Part shown: positions 33,549 through 40,253 of the stretch, piece by piece
Numbering within the stretch: the stretch's first letter is position 1
Layout: each line of letters starts with the position of its first letter
NCBI GenBank assembly: GCA_903916735.1
Contig: CAIWXX010000042.1
Span: 1-40,253 of the forward strand
Direction: 5' to 3'
Origin: an uncultured Acidobacteriota bacterium
GTDB taxonomy: Bacteria > Acidobacteriota > CAIWXX01
DNA length: 40,253 nucleotides
Program-made: the position numbers and the translations under genes
Notes under the pieces: model-generated
Told to the model about the DNA's origin: nothing
Seen by the model: the letters and a program-made list of their open reading frames with translations, nothing else
The model's database searches: none

Positions 33549-34970
33549 TGTCATGCTGGTAATGGATGGGCCTGATCCCTGCAGCTTCGCCACAACGGCG
33601 TCAAATTCTGACGTGTAGGGCCTGATGGGCGAGCCCCAGGTGGCATAGCTGGAGAAGGTCACATAGACGTTTCCACTGTCATCGATAGCGACGCACCCAT
33701 CTTCGTCATAGTCTCCTCCGCCGAGGAAGGTGTTCCACAGAAGCCACCCATCACTGTTGAGCTTCGCCGCAAAGATGTCATCATTAGCCGCGTACGGTCT
33801 AATGGGCGAGCCCCAGGTGGCACTGCTGCTGCCGGTTAAATAGATATTTCCACTGCCATCGACAGCGACACTTCCGCTCACGTCGCCGCCTCCTCCCCCG
33901 AGAAAGGTGTTCCATTGAAGCGCCCCATTGGTGTCGAGTTTCGCGACGTAGCCGTCGTTAAGCGCCGTGTATGGCCTCCGCGTCTGCGACCCGCCCCAGG
34001 TGCCGCTACTCCAGCCGCCGACATACACGTCTCCGCTGCCACCAACGGCGATGCCTTCGCCAAAATCATGATCGTCTCCGCCGAGGAATGTGTTCCAGAG
34101 AAGCGACCCGTCGCTATTGAGTTTCGCGACGTATGTGTCCTCGCCCCCTGTGTAGGGCCTCAGCGGCGATCCCCAAGTTCGATCGCCAGTACCTGCAACG
34201 AAGACATGCTGACTGCCATCGATGGCGACCCTATTGTCCGCATCCTGACCGACTCCCAGGAATGTGTTCCAAAGAAGCGACCCGTTGGCGTCGAGCTTCG
34301 CCACGAAGGCGTTATAATTTCCGAACGTCCATGGGCTGATGGGTGAGCCCCAGTAGCGTTGGCTGCTGCCACCAACGTAAACATTTCCGACATTATCGAC
34401 GGCGACGCTGAGGCCGTCATCATCCACGTTGGGTGCGCCGAGGAACGTGTTCCAGAGAAGTGACCCATTGCGGTCGAGCTTCGCCACGAAGCCGTCGCTT
34501 CCTCCTGCGTCGAACGGCCTGACCGGTGAGCCCCAGGTCGCACCGCTTTCACCGGTGACATAGACATTTCCGTTGCTATCGACGGCTACAGCCGCGCCAA
34601 CGACCCACTCTGCCCCGCCGAGAAAGGTGTTCCAGAGAAGTGACCCGTTGCTGTCGAGTTTGGCCACGAAGGCGTCACAGTAACTCACGAATGGCATCAG
34701 TGGCGAACCCCAGCTAGCCGCGCTCATACCCGTGACATAGATGTTTCCGTCGCTGTCGACGGCGATGCCCAAGCCCTTGTCACCTCCTTGTGTGCCGAGG
34801 AAAGTGTTCCAGACAAGCCCGCCTTGTGCTGGAAGGCTGTCACCATGAATTTCAATACTCCGGCTCAGGCGAGACCGACCCTGAGCCTCGGCATTCTCCG
34901 CGCTCACTGGTAGAGCTATGCAAGCCAAACATGCGAAGCCCGCCAATGTTCCGACCATCCGATATCTCAT
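33321..34970 (-). CDS. Secreted SBBP beta-propeller protein with Ig-like IPT/TIG-type C-terminus
   Basis: The 549-aa protein has a signal peptide (GTLAGFACLACIALPVSA) and seven SBBP repeats of about 55 residues, each with WNTFLGG, G-x-x-YVTG and ATWGSP-type segments (for example GNVYVTGESGATWGSP and GNIYLTGSSSATWGSP). They form one propeller. The C-terminal 80 residues (SKPGSSATI, STDKKKNIVYFGTKK, VTIPKVKKGIVGVYV) look like an IPT/TIG Ig fold and are almost the same in the next gene upstream. Such a shared tail may be a surface-binding or sorting module. AAGGAGAA precedes the ATG. It overlaps the broken DinB gene at its 3' end. Confidence 0.88.
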   Translation of the reverse strand: MRYRMVGTLAGFACLACIALPVSAENAEAQGRSRLSRSIEIHGDSLPAQGGLVWNTFLGTQGGDKGLGIAVDSDGNIYVTGMSAASWGSPLMPFVSYCDAFVAKLDSNGSLLWNTFLGGAEWVVGAAVAVDSNGNVYVTGESGATWGSPVRPFDAGGSDGFVAKLDRNGSLLWNTFLGAPNVDDDGLSVAVDNVGNVYVGGSSQRYWGSPISPWTFGNYNAFVAKLDANGSLLWNTFLGVGQDADNRVAIDGSQHVFVAGTGDRTWGSPLRPYTGGEDTYVAKLNSDGSLLWNTFLGGDDHDFGEGIAVGGSGDVYVGGWSSGTWGGSQTRRPYTALNDGYVAKLDTNGALQWNTFLGGGGGDVSGSVAVDGSGNIYLTGSSSATWGSPIRPYAANDDIFAAKLNSDGWLLWNTFLGGGDYDEDGCVAIDDSGNVYVTFSSYATWGSPIRPYTSEFDAVVAKLQGSGPSITSMTSKTSKPGSSATINSTGFSTDKKKNIVYFGTKKVKSINKAKTTSLKVTIPKVKKGIVGVYVEVNGQTSNTFQFQVK

Positions 34971-35081
34971 TGCTTTTCTCCTTTGAAAATAGCCGTATGC
35001 GCGCCGGCAGTCATCGCAACTCCAAATGTGAACCTTTCAAGAAGCGATTGATGCATTTTTGACCGCCCTCTCGCCTCAAGG

Positions 35082-35313
35082 CTCATCACTTCACCTGGAA
35101 CTGGATCGTGTTGCTCGTCTGGCCGTTGACCACGACGTAGACGCCGACAGTTCCCTTTTTGACTTTGGGGATTGTGACCTTGAGTGATGTTGCTTTCGCT
35201 TTGTTGATGGATTTCACTTTCTTCGTGCCGAAATACACAATATCTTTCTTTTTGTCCGTCGAAAAGCCGGTGACGTTGATGGTAGCGCTTGAGCCCGGCT
35301 TGCCGGTCTTGGA
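35082..35313 (-). repeat. Direct repeat (copy 2) covering a shared C-terminal domain
   Basis: This is the partner of 33317-33548 at a constant offset of 1765 bp. Differences are scattered single bases, most altering single residues of the shared tail. Confidence 0.85.
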
Positions 35314-36203
35314 TTTGATGGAACTGATGACTGGCCCTTCGGGTCCACTGCTGCAGAGGACAGTCGTGGTGGCTGTCGAGCTCGTGACGGAGGCACTCGT
35401 TGCGATTCCAGCGACCGCCGTAGGCATGACAGCTGCTGTAGAGATTGCGGGAACAGCGGTGGAGACACTCGTAGAGGCGATCGAGCTCAAGACGAGGTTG
35501 GCGCACGAAGGGTCTATGTCTCCGGTTGATGATAGTTTGAGACACCATACGTCGCTGTTGCCGGCGCCGAAGGAGTTGGTGTTTCCGGCGAGGATGTAGC
35601 CCCCATCACTCGTCGCCTGCACAGCCCAGGCATTGTCATTGTCAGCACTTCCGTACGTCTTCTGCCACAAGACGTTGCCCGAGGCGTCGAGCTTCACGCA
35701 CCATGCGTCGCTCTGGCAACTTCCAGCGAGGATGTAGCCCCCGTCACTTGTCGCTTGCACGCTTTCCGCAATGTCAGCGGAAGCACCCCCGTAGGTTTTC
35801 TGCCACAGGACATTGCCCGAGGCGTCGAGCTTCACGCACCATGCGTCGTAGTTGCCGGCGCCGAAGGAGTTGGTGCCTCCGGCGAGGATATAGCCCCCGT
35901 CACTCGTCGCCTGCACGCTTTCAGCATAGTCATCGGAAGCACCCCGTAGGTTTTCTGCCACAGGACGTTGCCGGAGGAGTCGAGCTTCACGCACCATGCG
36001 TCGGAGCCGCCGGCGCCGAAGGAGTTCGTTACCCCCGCGAGGATGTAGCCTCCGTCACTTGTCCGCTGGATCGACCTGGTGCCATCATATGACGGGCCAC
36101 CGATTGTCCGTGCCCATTGCGTGCCTGCATCGGCGAAATGGACCATGAATGTGCAAAATAGCAGACTCATGAGAATGCGCGCCGTTCTGTGGCTTGTGTT
36201 CAT
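35086..36203 (-). pseudogene. Secreted propeller protein with TIG-type tail, split by a one-base frameshift
   Basis: From ATG 36203 (after AGGAG) the protein has a signal peptide (RILMSLLFCTFMVHFADAG) and repeats such as SIQRTSDGGYILAGVTNSFG and AWCVKLDSSGNVLWQKTYG. The frame is lost near 35945 and continues one frame over as DYAESVQATSDGGYILAGGT, three more repeats, a Ser/Thr/Val-rich linker and the shared TIG-type tail. The plus strand at the break has four Cs where the parallel repeat at 35785-35790 has five, so one base in a G run of the coding strand is missing. This could be real decay, phase variation or a sequencing error. Without the slip the product would be about 370 aa. Confidence 0.8.
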
Positions 36204-36292
36204 GATTGATTCTCCTTCATTGAGGCGGGTCTTCACGGCCACTCGTCCCAGAATGTTAATGCATCGCGCTTCCATGTGAGATTCCATCTTGT

Positions 36293-36336
36293 ATGATCGT
36301 GCATATTAGGCAATCTGTCACCACCTATTTAGGTAG
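36293..36336 (-). promoter_or_regulatory. Promoter with palindromic operator upstream of the frameshifted propeller gene
   Basis: On the minus strand, GTGACA (36321-36316) and GATCAT (36298-36293) are separated by 17 bp. Just upstream sits ACCTA-AA-TAGGT, with its axis 7 bp before the -35 box, that is at about -42.5. The plus-strand text CACCACCTATTTAGGTAG is shared, with two changes, by the region upstream of the response regulator (37175-37195). Confidence 0.6.
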
Positions 36337-36433
36337 TATCGTTTTGCCACAAAACCAATGTGCATGGCATAGAGATGGGACGGAGTATTTTCGCGCCGAC
36401 GGCGTCGAGTCGAGGAGTCCGGCCCGGGCGCTA

Positions 36434-37123
36434 CTACTCCTCTACCAGGCGATGCTGCAGCGCCTTGGCGACGGCTTCGTACTTTGTGTGAACTTGCAGT
36501 TTCTCGTAGACGTGACGCACGTGGTATGAGATCGTATTGACGCTCACGCCCAGCGCCGCAGCCGCCGTCTTGTAATTATGCCCGTCAACGAGCATCTTGA
36601 GGAGCCGGGTTTCGTGAGGTGTGAGCGCGAAGGCCGCCGGCGGGCGTGTCCGCACATTGCGGAACAGCGACACGACACGGCGAGCGACCTCTGGAGTCAT
36701 CGGCGAACCGCCGTCGACGGCTTCGCGTAAGCTATCGATGATGCGGGCGGGCGGTGTCTTCTTGAGCAAATAGCCGCATGCGCCGGCGCACAGCGCATCG
36801 AAGATACGCTCGTCATCGTCATAGACCGTGAGCATCAACATCAGGAGACTCGGATGTTGTTCTTTCAAAATGCGGATGCCCTCGATTCCTGACATACCTG
36901 GCAGCCCGATGTCGACGAGAGCGATGTGGGGCGCACAACGGCCGATTCCATCCAACGCCTCCTCCATCGAACCAAAATTGCCGACGCAACGGAAACCAAC
37001 GGTCCCGTTGATCAGAATCCCGAGCCCCTCGCTGATCTCACGCTTGTCCTCGATAATGGCAACCCTAATGATGCCGGTTTCTCCACTCTCAGCGGAGGCT
37101 GATGTCATCGCCGTTTCAGGCAC
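36434..37123 (-). CDS. NarL/FixJ-type response regulator (LuxR HTH)
   Basis: The 229-aa protein has a receiver domain (about 18-135) with the acidic pair in AIIEDKREI, the phosphoacceptor D in ALVDIGLPGMSG, and the T and K of LMLTVYDDDE and YLLKKTPP. A LuxR-type helix-turn-helix follows (about 165-225: LTPHETRLLKMLVDGHNYKT, VSVNTISYHVRHVYEKLQV). Start is GTG 37123, 7 nt after GGGAGA. The C-terminal part of a sensor kinase is 98 bp upstream in the same direction, so this was a two-component pair. Its promoter carries a palindromic box also found before the propeller gene, suggesting autoregulation and a target. Confidence 0.92.
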   Translation of the reverse strand: MPETAMTSASAESGETGIIRVAIIEDKREISEGLGILINGTVGFRCVGNFGSMEEALDGIGRCAPHIALVDIGLPGMSGIEGIRILKEQHPSLLMLMLTVYDDDERIFDALCAGACGYLLKKTPPARIIDSLREAVDGGSPMTPEVARRVVSLFRNVRTRPPAAFALTPHETRLLKMLVDGHNYKTAAAALGVSVNTISYHVRHVYEKLQVHTKYEAVAKALQHRLVEE

Positions 37124-37151
37124 GCTCAGTCTCCCTTCGTCTCCCAGGTCA

Positions 37152-37195
37152 AATCTAACCCCGGCTTTTCAATTTGTCACCACCTACGTAGGTAG
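37152..37195 (-). promoter_or_regulatory. Response-regulator promoter with palindromic operator
   Basis: On the minus strand, GTGACA (37180-37175) and TAGATT (37157-37152) are spaced 17 bp. The perfect 12-bp palindrome ACCTACGTAGGT lies directly upstream with its axis 7 bp from the -35 box, at about -42.5. Transcription would start near 37145, giving a 22-nt leader with GGGAGA. The same arrangement is present at 36293-36336. Confidence 0.65.
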
Positions 37196-37221
37196 GGATG
37201 TTGCATCTGACCCCTTCGAAT

Positions 37222-37494
37222 TCATTCGCGTCCCCATCGCATTGCACGACGGTGCGCCAGCGGCACTCTCAAGGAAACGGCCGTGCCACTACCCGGTCCT
37301 GAGACGACTTCCAATGTGCCTCCGATACTCCCGACACGCATGGCCATGCTTCCCAGGCCGTGGCCGCTGCTCTTCATTGCTGTGTCGAATCCTCTCCCGT
37401 TGTCGGCCAGCTTCATCTCGACCAACCCGCTCGCAATCCGCAGCGAGATGTGAGCCTCGGTGCAGTCCGAGTGCCGTGCGATGTCAGCCGTCAC
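37222..37494 (-). pseudogene. Histidine kinase, C-terminal ATPase fragment truncated by a transposon
   Basis: The translation from 37494 (GTG) gives IARHSDCTEAHISLRIASGL, then LADNGRGFD (G1 box), GHGLGSMAMRVGSIGGTLEV (G2 and following) and GSGTAVSLRVPL. This is the ATP-binding domain of a NarX/DegS-type sensor histidine kinase. The N-box is incomplete, a stop codon sits three codons upstream of the GTG, and the dimerisation and sensor domains are missing. The break coincides with the putative transposon end at 37499. The remaining domain is too small to act as a kinase for the adjacent response regulator. Confidence 0.8.
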
Positions 37495-37616
37495 GCTTTG
37501 TTAGGGGCCTGTTTTCACGATCGAGTTAGCTGTTGAATATGAGAATCAATGCCTGATTGTCGAATTGATTAGCGGGCAGTAGTTGGAAGCGGGAGGCGTG
37601 TGTTGCGAGGCGAGAC

Positions 37617-37649
37617 GGGGGAGCGCGCGAGGCACCGCGCGCGATCCCC
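37617..37649 (-). terminator. GC-rich hairpin downstream of the transposon operon
   Basis: GGGG-GA-GCGCGCG pairs with CGCGCGC-GAT-CCCC around an AGGCAC loop, about 13 bp after the stop of the small four-cysteine gene. It could end the operon's transcript or protect it. No T run follows, so the call is weak. Confidence 0.35.
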
Positions 37650-37662
37650 GTGATGAAGGTGA

Positions 37663-38097
37663 TTACCGGATGCGATGGAAGCGGACTTCCGGCCAAGAGC
37701 CGTGGTCGAGGACGGTGAGTTTGAGGCGCCAGCGGCAGAATTCCTCGCCATCATGGCGAGCTTCGGATTCAAGGTCGAGAATGTTGTTGGCGGAAGGGAT
37801 GTTGAGGTGGAGGATGTGAACAAGGGCGCCATCTCGGAGGTAAATACGAAGCTGGAGTCGGCATCGTGAGTGGAGGCATTCGACGCAGGGGAATCCGTTC
37901 ATGTTTCGAGTTCCATCTGGCGAGGAGCAGACGATCGAGCTGTTGTTGAAGCGGGTACGAAGCGCGATCATTTTGGTGACGTGACCTTCGAGCGAGTCAA
38001 GCGGCTCGGCTGAGTTTCTGGGGAGGAATCCGAGGCGAGTGACGCGGACGGGGATGGTAACCGGTTGCAAGAACACGAGCTGTAGAGAGGAGCTCAT
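37663..38097 (-). CDS. Small four-cysteine protein of the transposition operon, unknown function
   Basis: This 144-aa protein starts with ATG 38097, which overlaps the ATPase stop as ATGA, so its translation is coupled to the transposition genes. Cysteines C57, C71, C74 and C79 sit in the arrangement C-x13-C-x2-C-x4-C (VCSSPDG, then FPCVECLHSRC), a likely zinc site. It is flanked by beta-strand-rich sequence (LQLVFLQPVTIPVRV before; RLQLRIYL, LVHILHLNIPS and WRLKLTVLDHG after). The layout recalls zinc-containing OB-fold nucleic-acid-binding proteins of mobile elements, which is only my inference. A DNA-binding or target-selection role would fit the context; no named family is claimed. Confidence 0.65.
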   Translation of the reverse strand: MSSSLQLVFLQPVTIPVRVTRLGFLPRNSAEPLDSLEGHVTKMIALRTRFNNSSIVCSSPDGTRNMNGFPCVECLHSRCRLQLRIYLRDGALVHILHLNIPSANNILDLESEARHDGEEFCRWRLKLTVLDHGSWPEVRFHRIR

Positions 38098-38916
38098 AGG
38101 TCGACCTCATCGAGCGACTCAGTGACAAGCTCGGCATCGATGTCCTTTTTGTGCTGGTGGAGTGCCGCGAGGAGGGAGTGTTCGGCGATACGATCGACGA
38201 GACGAGGTACGCCGCGGGAGGCCTTGAAGATGGCCTCGACGGCATCGGGGAAGAAGAGTTTGGCGGTGCGACCGGCGGCTTCGAGCCGGTAGAGAATGTA
38301 CTGATCGACCTCATCCCGATCCCAGCCTTTGAGTCGGAGACGGATGGTGATTCTCTGTGCGAGGGCATCGTGGACGGCGAGGCGCAGAGTGGATTCGATT
38401 TGTTGATGACCAGCGAGGAGGAGCGTGAGATCGTCCCGGCGCATCGCCATCGAAATTGGTCATGATTCTAAGTTCCTCAAGCAGCTCGCCTCTGAGGAGG
38501 TGAGCTTCGTCGATGACGAGCACAGGATGTATTTTATTCTGACGGGAGAGCTTGAGGATTCTGTCTTTGATCTGCCGGCCGCAATCGGCGCGGCGGTGGG
38601 TTGGTGTGATGTCGAATCCATAGGCGATGAGGCGAAGCAGGTCGGTGGCACAGCAGGTGGTGTGTGCGATGTAGGAGAGGCAGTGGGTGTTTTTAGAGAG
38701 GCCCGATATGAAGGCGCGGAGCAGCGTTGACTTGCCAGTTCCCGGCGCCCCGGTGAGCAGGCCGATGCCTCGGCGGTCGACGAGGTAGCGGAGCTTATCG
38801 AGGCCTGTGGTGAGGCTCGACGTTTGGAGATACTCTTCGGTGGCGGCCGGTTTGAGGAACGGGAGGGTCTTCAATCCGAAGAAGGCTCTGAGCATGGTTT
38901 CAATTCTCTCACTCAT
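38094..38916 (-). pseudogene. AAA ATPase of the transposon (TnsC/TniB/ExeA-like), frameshifted
   Basis: From ATG 38916, overlapping the integrase stop by 8 nt and preceded by AGGAGG, the protein reads MLRAFFGLKTLPFLKPAAT, Walker A LLTGAPGTGKSTLL, Walker B HPVLVIDEAHLL and LRIMTNFDG. There the frame is lost: about one extra base near 38434-38442 moves the rest (LTLLLAGHQQIESTLRLAVH, KGWDRDEVDQYIL, GVPRLVDRIAEHSLLAA) into another frame that ends at 38094. Repaired, it would be about 273 aa, similar to ExeA/TniB-type AAA proteins that regulate target choice by DDE transposases. In the sequence as given, the full product cannot be made. Confidence 0.82.
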
Positions 38917-40225
38917 GGGAGGCCTCCTTCTGGAACGTCTGTGCCTGATGTTGGAGGCTTCTGAGTGTCTGCGATGTCGGAGTTGATTCGGTATCGGGTA
39001 ATCGTCTGGCACGGCGATTTCCGGCGAGGTCCACCGGGAAGGCATCAATTCTTTCACCGCGATCCGAGAAGACCTGGATGCGGCGGAGGTCGAATGGGTC
39101 GTAGCGAACGGTGACTTTCTGCCCGATGAAGTGCGGGCCGGGCTCGAATGCTTTTCCGTCCAACACGATCGTGCCGTCTTTGCGGACGCGGCGAGTCACC
39201 TCATCAAGGAAGAGTAGATCCAGGTCCACGTCGGACGGGATGGGGCGAATGCCGCCGCTCTTGCGAACCCATCGGTCCAGAGGCGTTTCCCCCTCGATCC
39301 CTCGATGCGGCCGGATGTGGTACTCGCCTTCGACGAAGGCGAAGAGAAGTCGATTGAGCGCATCAATGGATTCGAGACGGTTGCAATCGATGCGCGAGAG
39401 GAAGCAGCGACGGACCGTTCCGAAGAAGCGTTCGAGCTTGGCGCGACCCTGCGGTCTGTAGGGGCGCGTGTGGATCAGCTGAATGCCGAGCCGCGCCGCC
39501 AGGTGGAGCAACGACCGGCTCTTAAATATTCTGCCCTGGTCCATGTATAAGCGCCTGGGTAAACCACGCTTCAAGAAAGCCTGTTTGAGCGCGTCTTTGA
39601 GCGTTATCAGATGCTGCTCGAAGTAGAACTGTGCATGGGCGATAAGACGCGTTGCGTCATCGAGGATTGCGAACAAGTAGGTGCGACGCCGCGTCCCCTT
39701 TCTGGTCGGCAGATCCGGCCCATACATGATGTCCATCTGCCAGCAATCCCCGGCCAGGTCGAACTCGAAGGCACGGTGATCGCGGCTGATGATCGACGCA
39801 CCCGCTCGCAACGCCAATCCATGCGCCTTCACGAATCGGTAGAGTGTGGAAAGCGAAGGAACCCGCTCCTTGAAGGCGGGATCAGCACGAAGCTCCTTCA
39901 GAATGCCGGGACCATCCAGTCCTGTTTCTCCTTGCGCGAGCTCTTCAATGCGGCTCGCCGTTTCCTCGTCAATCACTCGGCTGGATCCTCGATCACGGCG
40001 AGCTTGCGGCACGAGCGCATCCAACCCGCCGCTCCGGTAGGCATAGAGCCAGTGCTCAATTGCCCCTTGACTGTACTGCACCGACCCTCGTCGCGGATGT
40101 TCCCAGGTGCGCGAACTCAGCTTCTGGAGCATCCGGTCGAGCGTTCCTTTCGGCTCCCTCTCCAGATTCAGAAGCGGTGCGATCACTTGGAATCGAAAAA
40201 GCGAAACGTCTTCGGGTTTGGTCAT
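38909..40225 (-). CDS. DDE integrase/transposase with Mu-type C-terminal domain
   Basis: This 438-aa protein is a retroviral-integrase-fold transposase. An N-terminal HTH part (about 1-150: GAIEHWLYAYRSGGLDALVP, LSTLYRFVKAHGL) is followed by the catalytic core with D in CWQMDIMYG, D in RLYMDQGRIF and E in GRAKLERFFG. The last two are separated by exactly 35 residues (DD35E). A beta-barrel Mu-transposase-C-like region follows (HFIGQKVTVRYDPFDLRRIQ), as in MuA, TnsB, TniA and IstA. All catalytic residues are intact. ATG 40225 follows AAAGGAG. It heads an operon with an AAA ATPase and a small cysteine protein. Confidence 0.9.
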   Translation of the reverse strand: MTKPEDVSLFRFQVIAPLLNLEREPKGTLDRMLQKLSSRTWEHPRRGSVQYSQGAIEHWLYAYRSGGLDALVPQARRDRGSSRVIDEETASRIEELAQGETGLDGPGILKELRADPAFKERVPSLSTLYRFVKAHGLALRAGASIISRDHRAFEFDLAGDCWQMDIMYGPDLPTRKGTRRRTYLFAILDDATRLIAHAQFYFEQHLITLKDALKQAFLKRGLPRRLYMDQGRIFKSRSLLHLAARLGIQLIHTRPYRPQGRAKLERFFGTVRRCFLSRIDCNRLESIDALNRLLFAFVEGEYHIRPHRGIEGETPLDRWVRKSGGIRPIPSDVDLDLLFLDEVTRRVRKDGTIVLDGKAFEPGPHFIGQKVTVRYDPFDLRRIQVFSDRGERIDAFPVDLAGNRRARRLPDTESTPTSQTLRSLQHQAQTFQKEASHE

Positions 40226-40253
40226 TACGATTCTCCTTTCATTGGAGGAAGAA

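Larger units (their letters stand above)
37499..40253 (-). mobile_element. Tn7/Mu-like transposon (left end in window, right end outside)
   Basis: An overlapping three-gene operon (DDE integrase, AAA ATPase, four-cysteine protein) occupies 37663-40225. Homology to the histidine kinase stops at 37494. The sequence from 37499 opens TGTTAGGGGCCTGTTTTCAC; a 5'-TGT end is common for TnsB/MuA-type elements. The other end must lie beyond 40253, so terminal inverted repeats and a target duplication could not be compared. The window ends only 28 bp upstream of the integrase start. Confidence 0.6.

Noticed and set aside
33600-34800. Regularly spaced repeats resembling a CRISPR array
   Set aside because: The repeats are the coding units of a seven-bladed SBBP propeller, about 165 bp apart, diverged and in frame.
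1-40253. tRNA or rRNA genes
   Set aside because: I found no cloverleaf or rRNA-like sequence by eye in the intergenic gaps; a tRNAscan run would settle this.

Overview
The window looks like a chromosome segment of a Gram-negative, free-living heterotrophic bacterium. It carries lipid A/Kdo genes, an OmpP1/FadL-type outer-membrane protein, many secreted beta-propeller proteins, and a eukaryote-like Ser/Thr kinase with a PEGA domain. This combination, together with a REP-like palindrome, fits Acidobacteriota or a related candidate phylum. That placement is an inference from gene content; no rRNA gene is present to settle it.

Regions: (1) 1-139 is the 3' end of a group II intron, followed by a housekeeping run rpmE-prfA-prmC. 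(2) 2472-3403 is a decayed stretch with a REP-like inverted repeat and a mazEF toxin-antitoxin locus collapsed by an internal deletion. (3) 3404-7090 (minus) is a tightly overlapped envelope operon waaA-lpxK-lpxL-like-mobA-like. (4) 7423-12197 (plus) encodes a secreted FG-GAP/PKD protein, an M28 peptidase and a methyltransferase. (5) 12283-14511 (minus) is glgB. (6) 14719-17624 (plus) holds a methyltransferase remnant, a GH99-like protein and an outer-membrane protein. (7) 17715-23127 (minus) is a PP2C phosphatase, PEGA kinase, dihydrolipoamide dehydrogenase and E2 acyltransferase cluster. (8) 23548-30447 (plus) encodes exported or envelope proteins: an unknown exported protein, an orphan family-5 solute-binding protein, an AcvB/VirJ-type hydrolase, a Lys-C-like serine protease and a YncE-like propeller.

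(9) From about 30490 the window becomes accessory DNA. It has an IS91-like transposase remnant, a 50-bp palindrome, an AT-rich GNAT gene flanked by the two complementary halves of an integron-type attC site, a HemG-like flavodoxin, an NTF2-like gene and a DinB pseudogene. (10) 33321-37494 (minus) holds two secreted beta-propeller genes with nearly identical 3' ends, a NarL/LuxR-type response regulator, and the C-terminal stump of its probable histidine kinase. The response regulator and the frameshifted propeller gene share a palindromic box centred at about -42.5 of each predicted promoter, which suggests a small regulon. (11) 37499-40253 is a transposon that appears to have cut the histidine kinase. 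It encodes a DDE integrase with a Mu-type C-terminal domain, an AAA ATPase (now frameshifted) and a small four-cysteine protein in one overlapping operon.

The strongest candidates for something undescribed are the three-gene transposition module, the paired attC halves around the GNAT gene, and the shared operator linking the regulator to a surface propeller.
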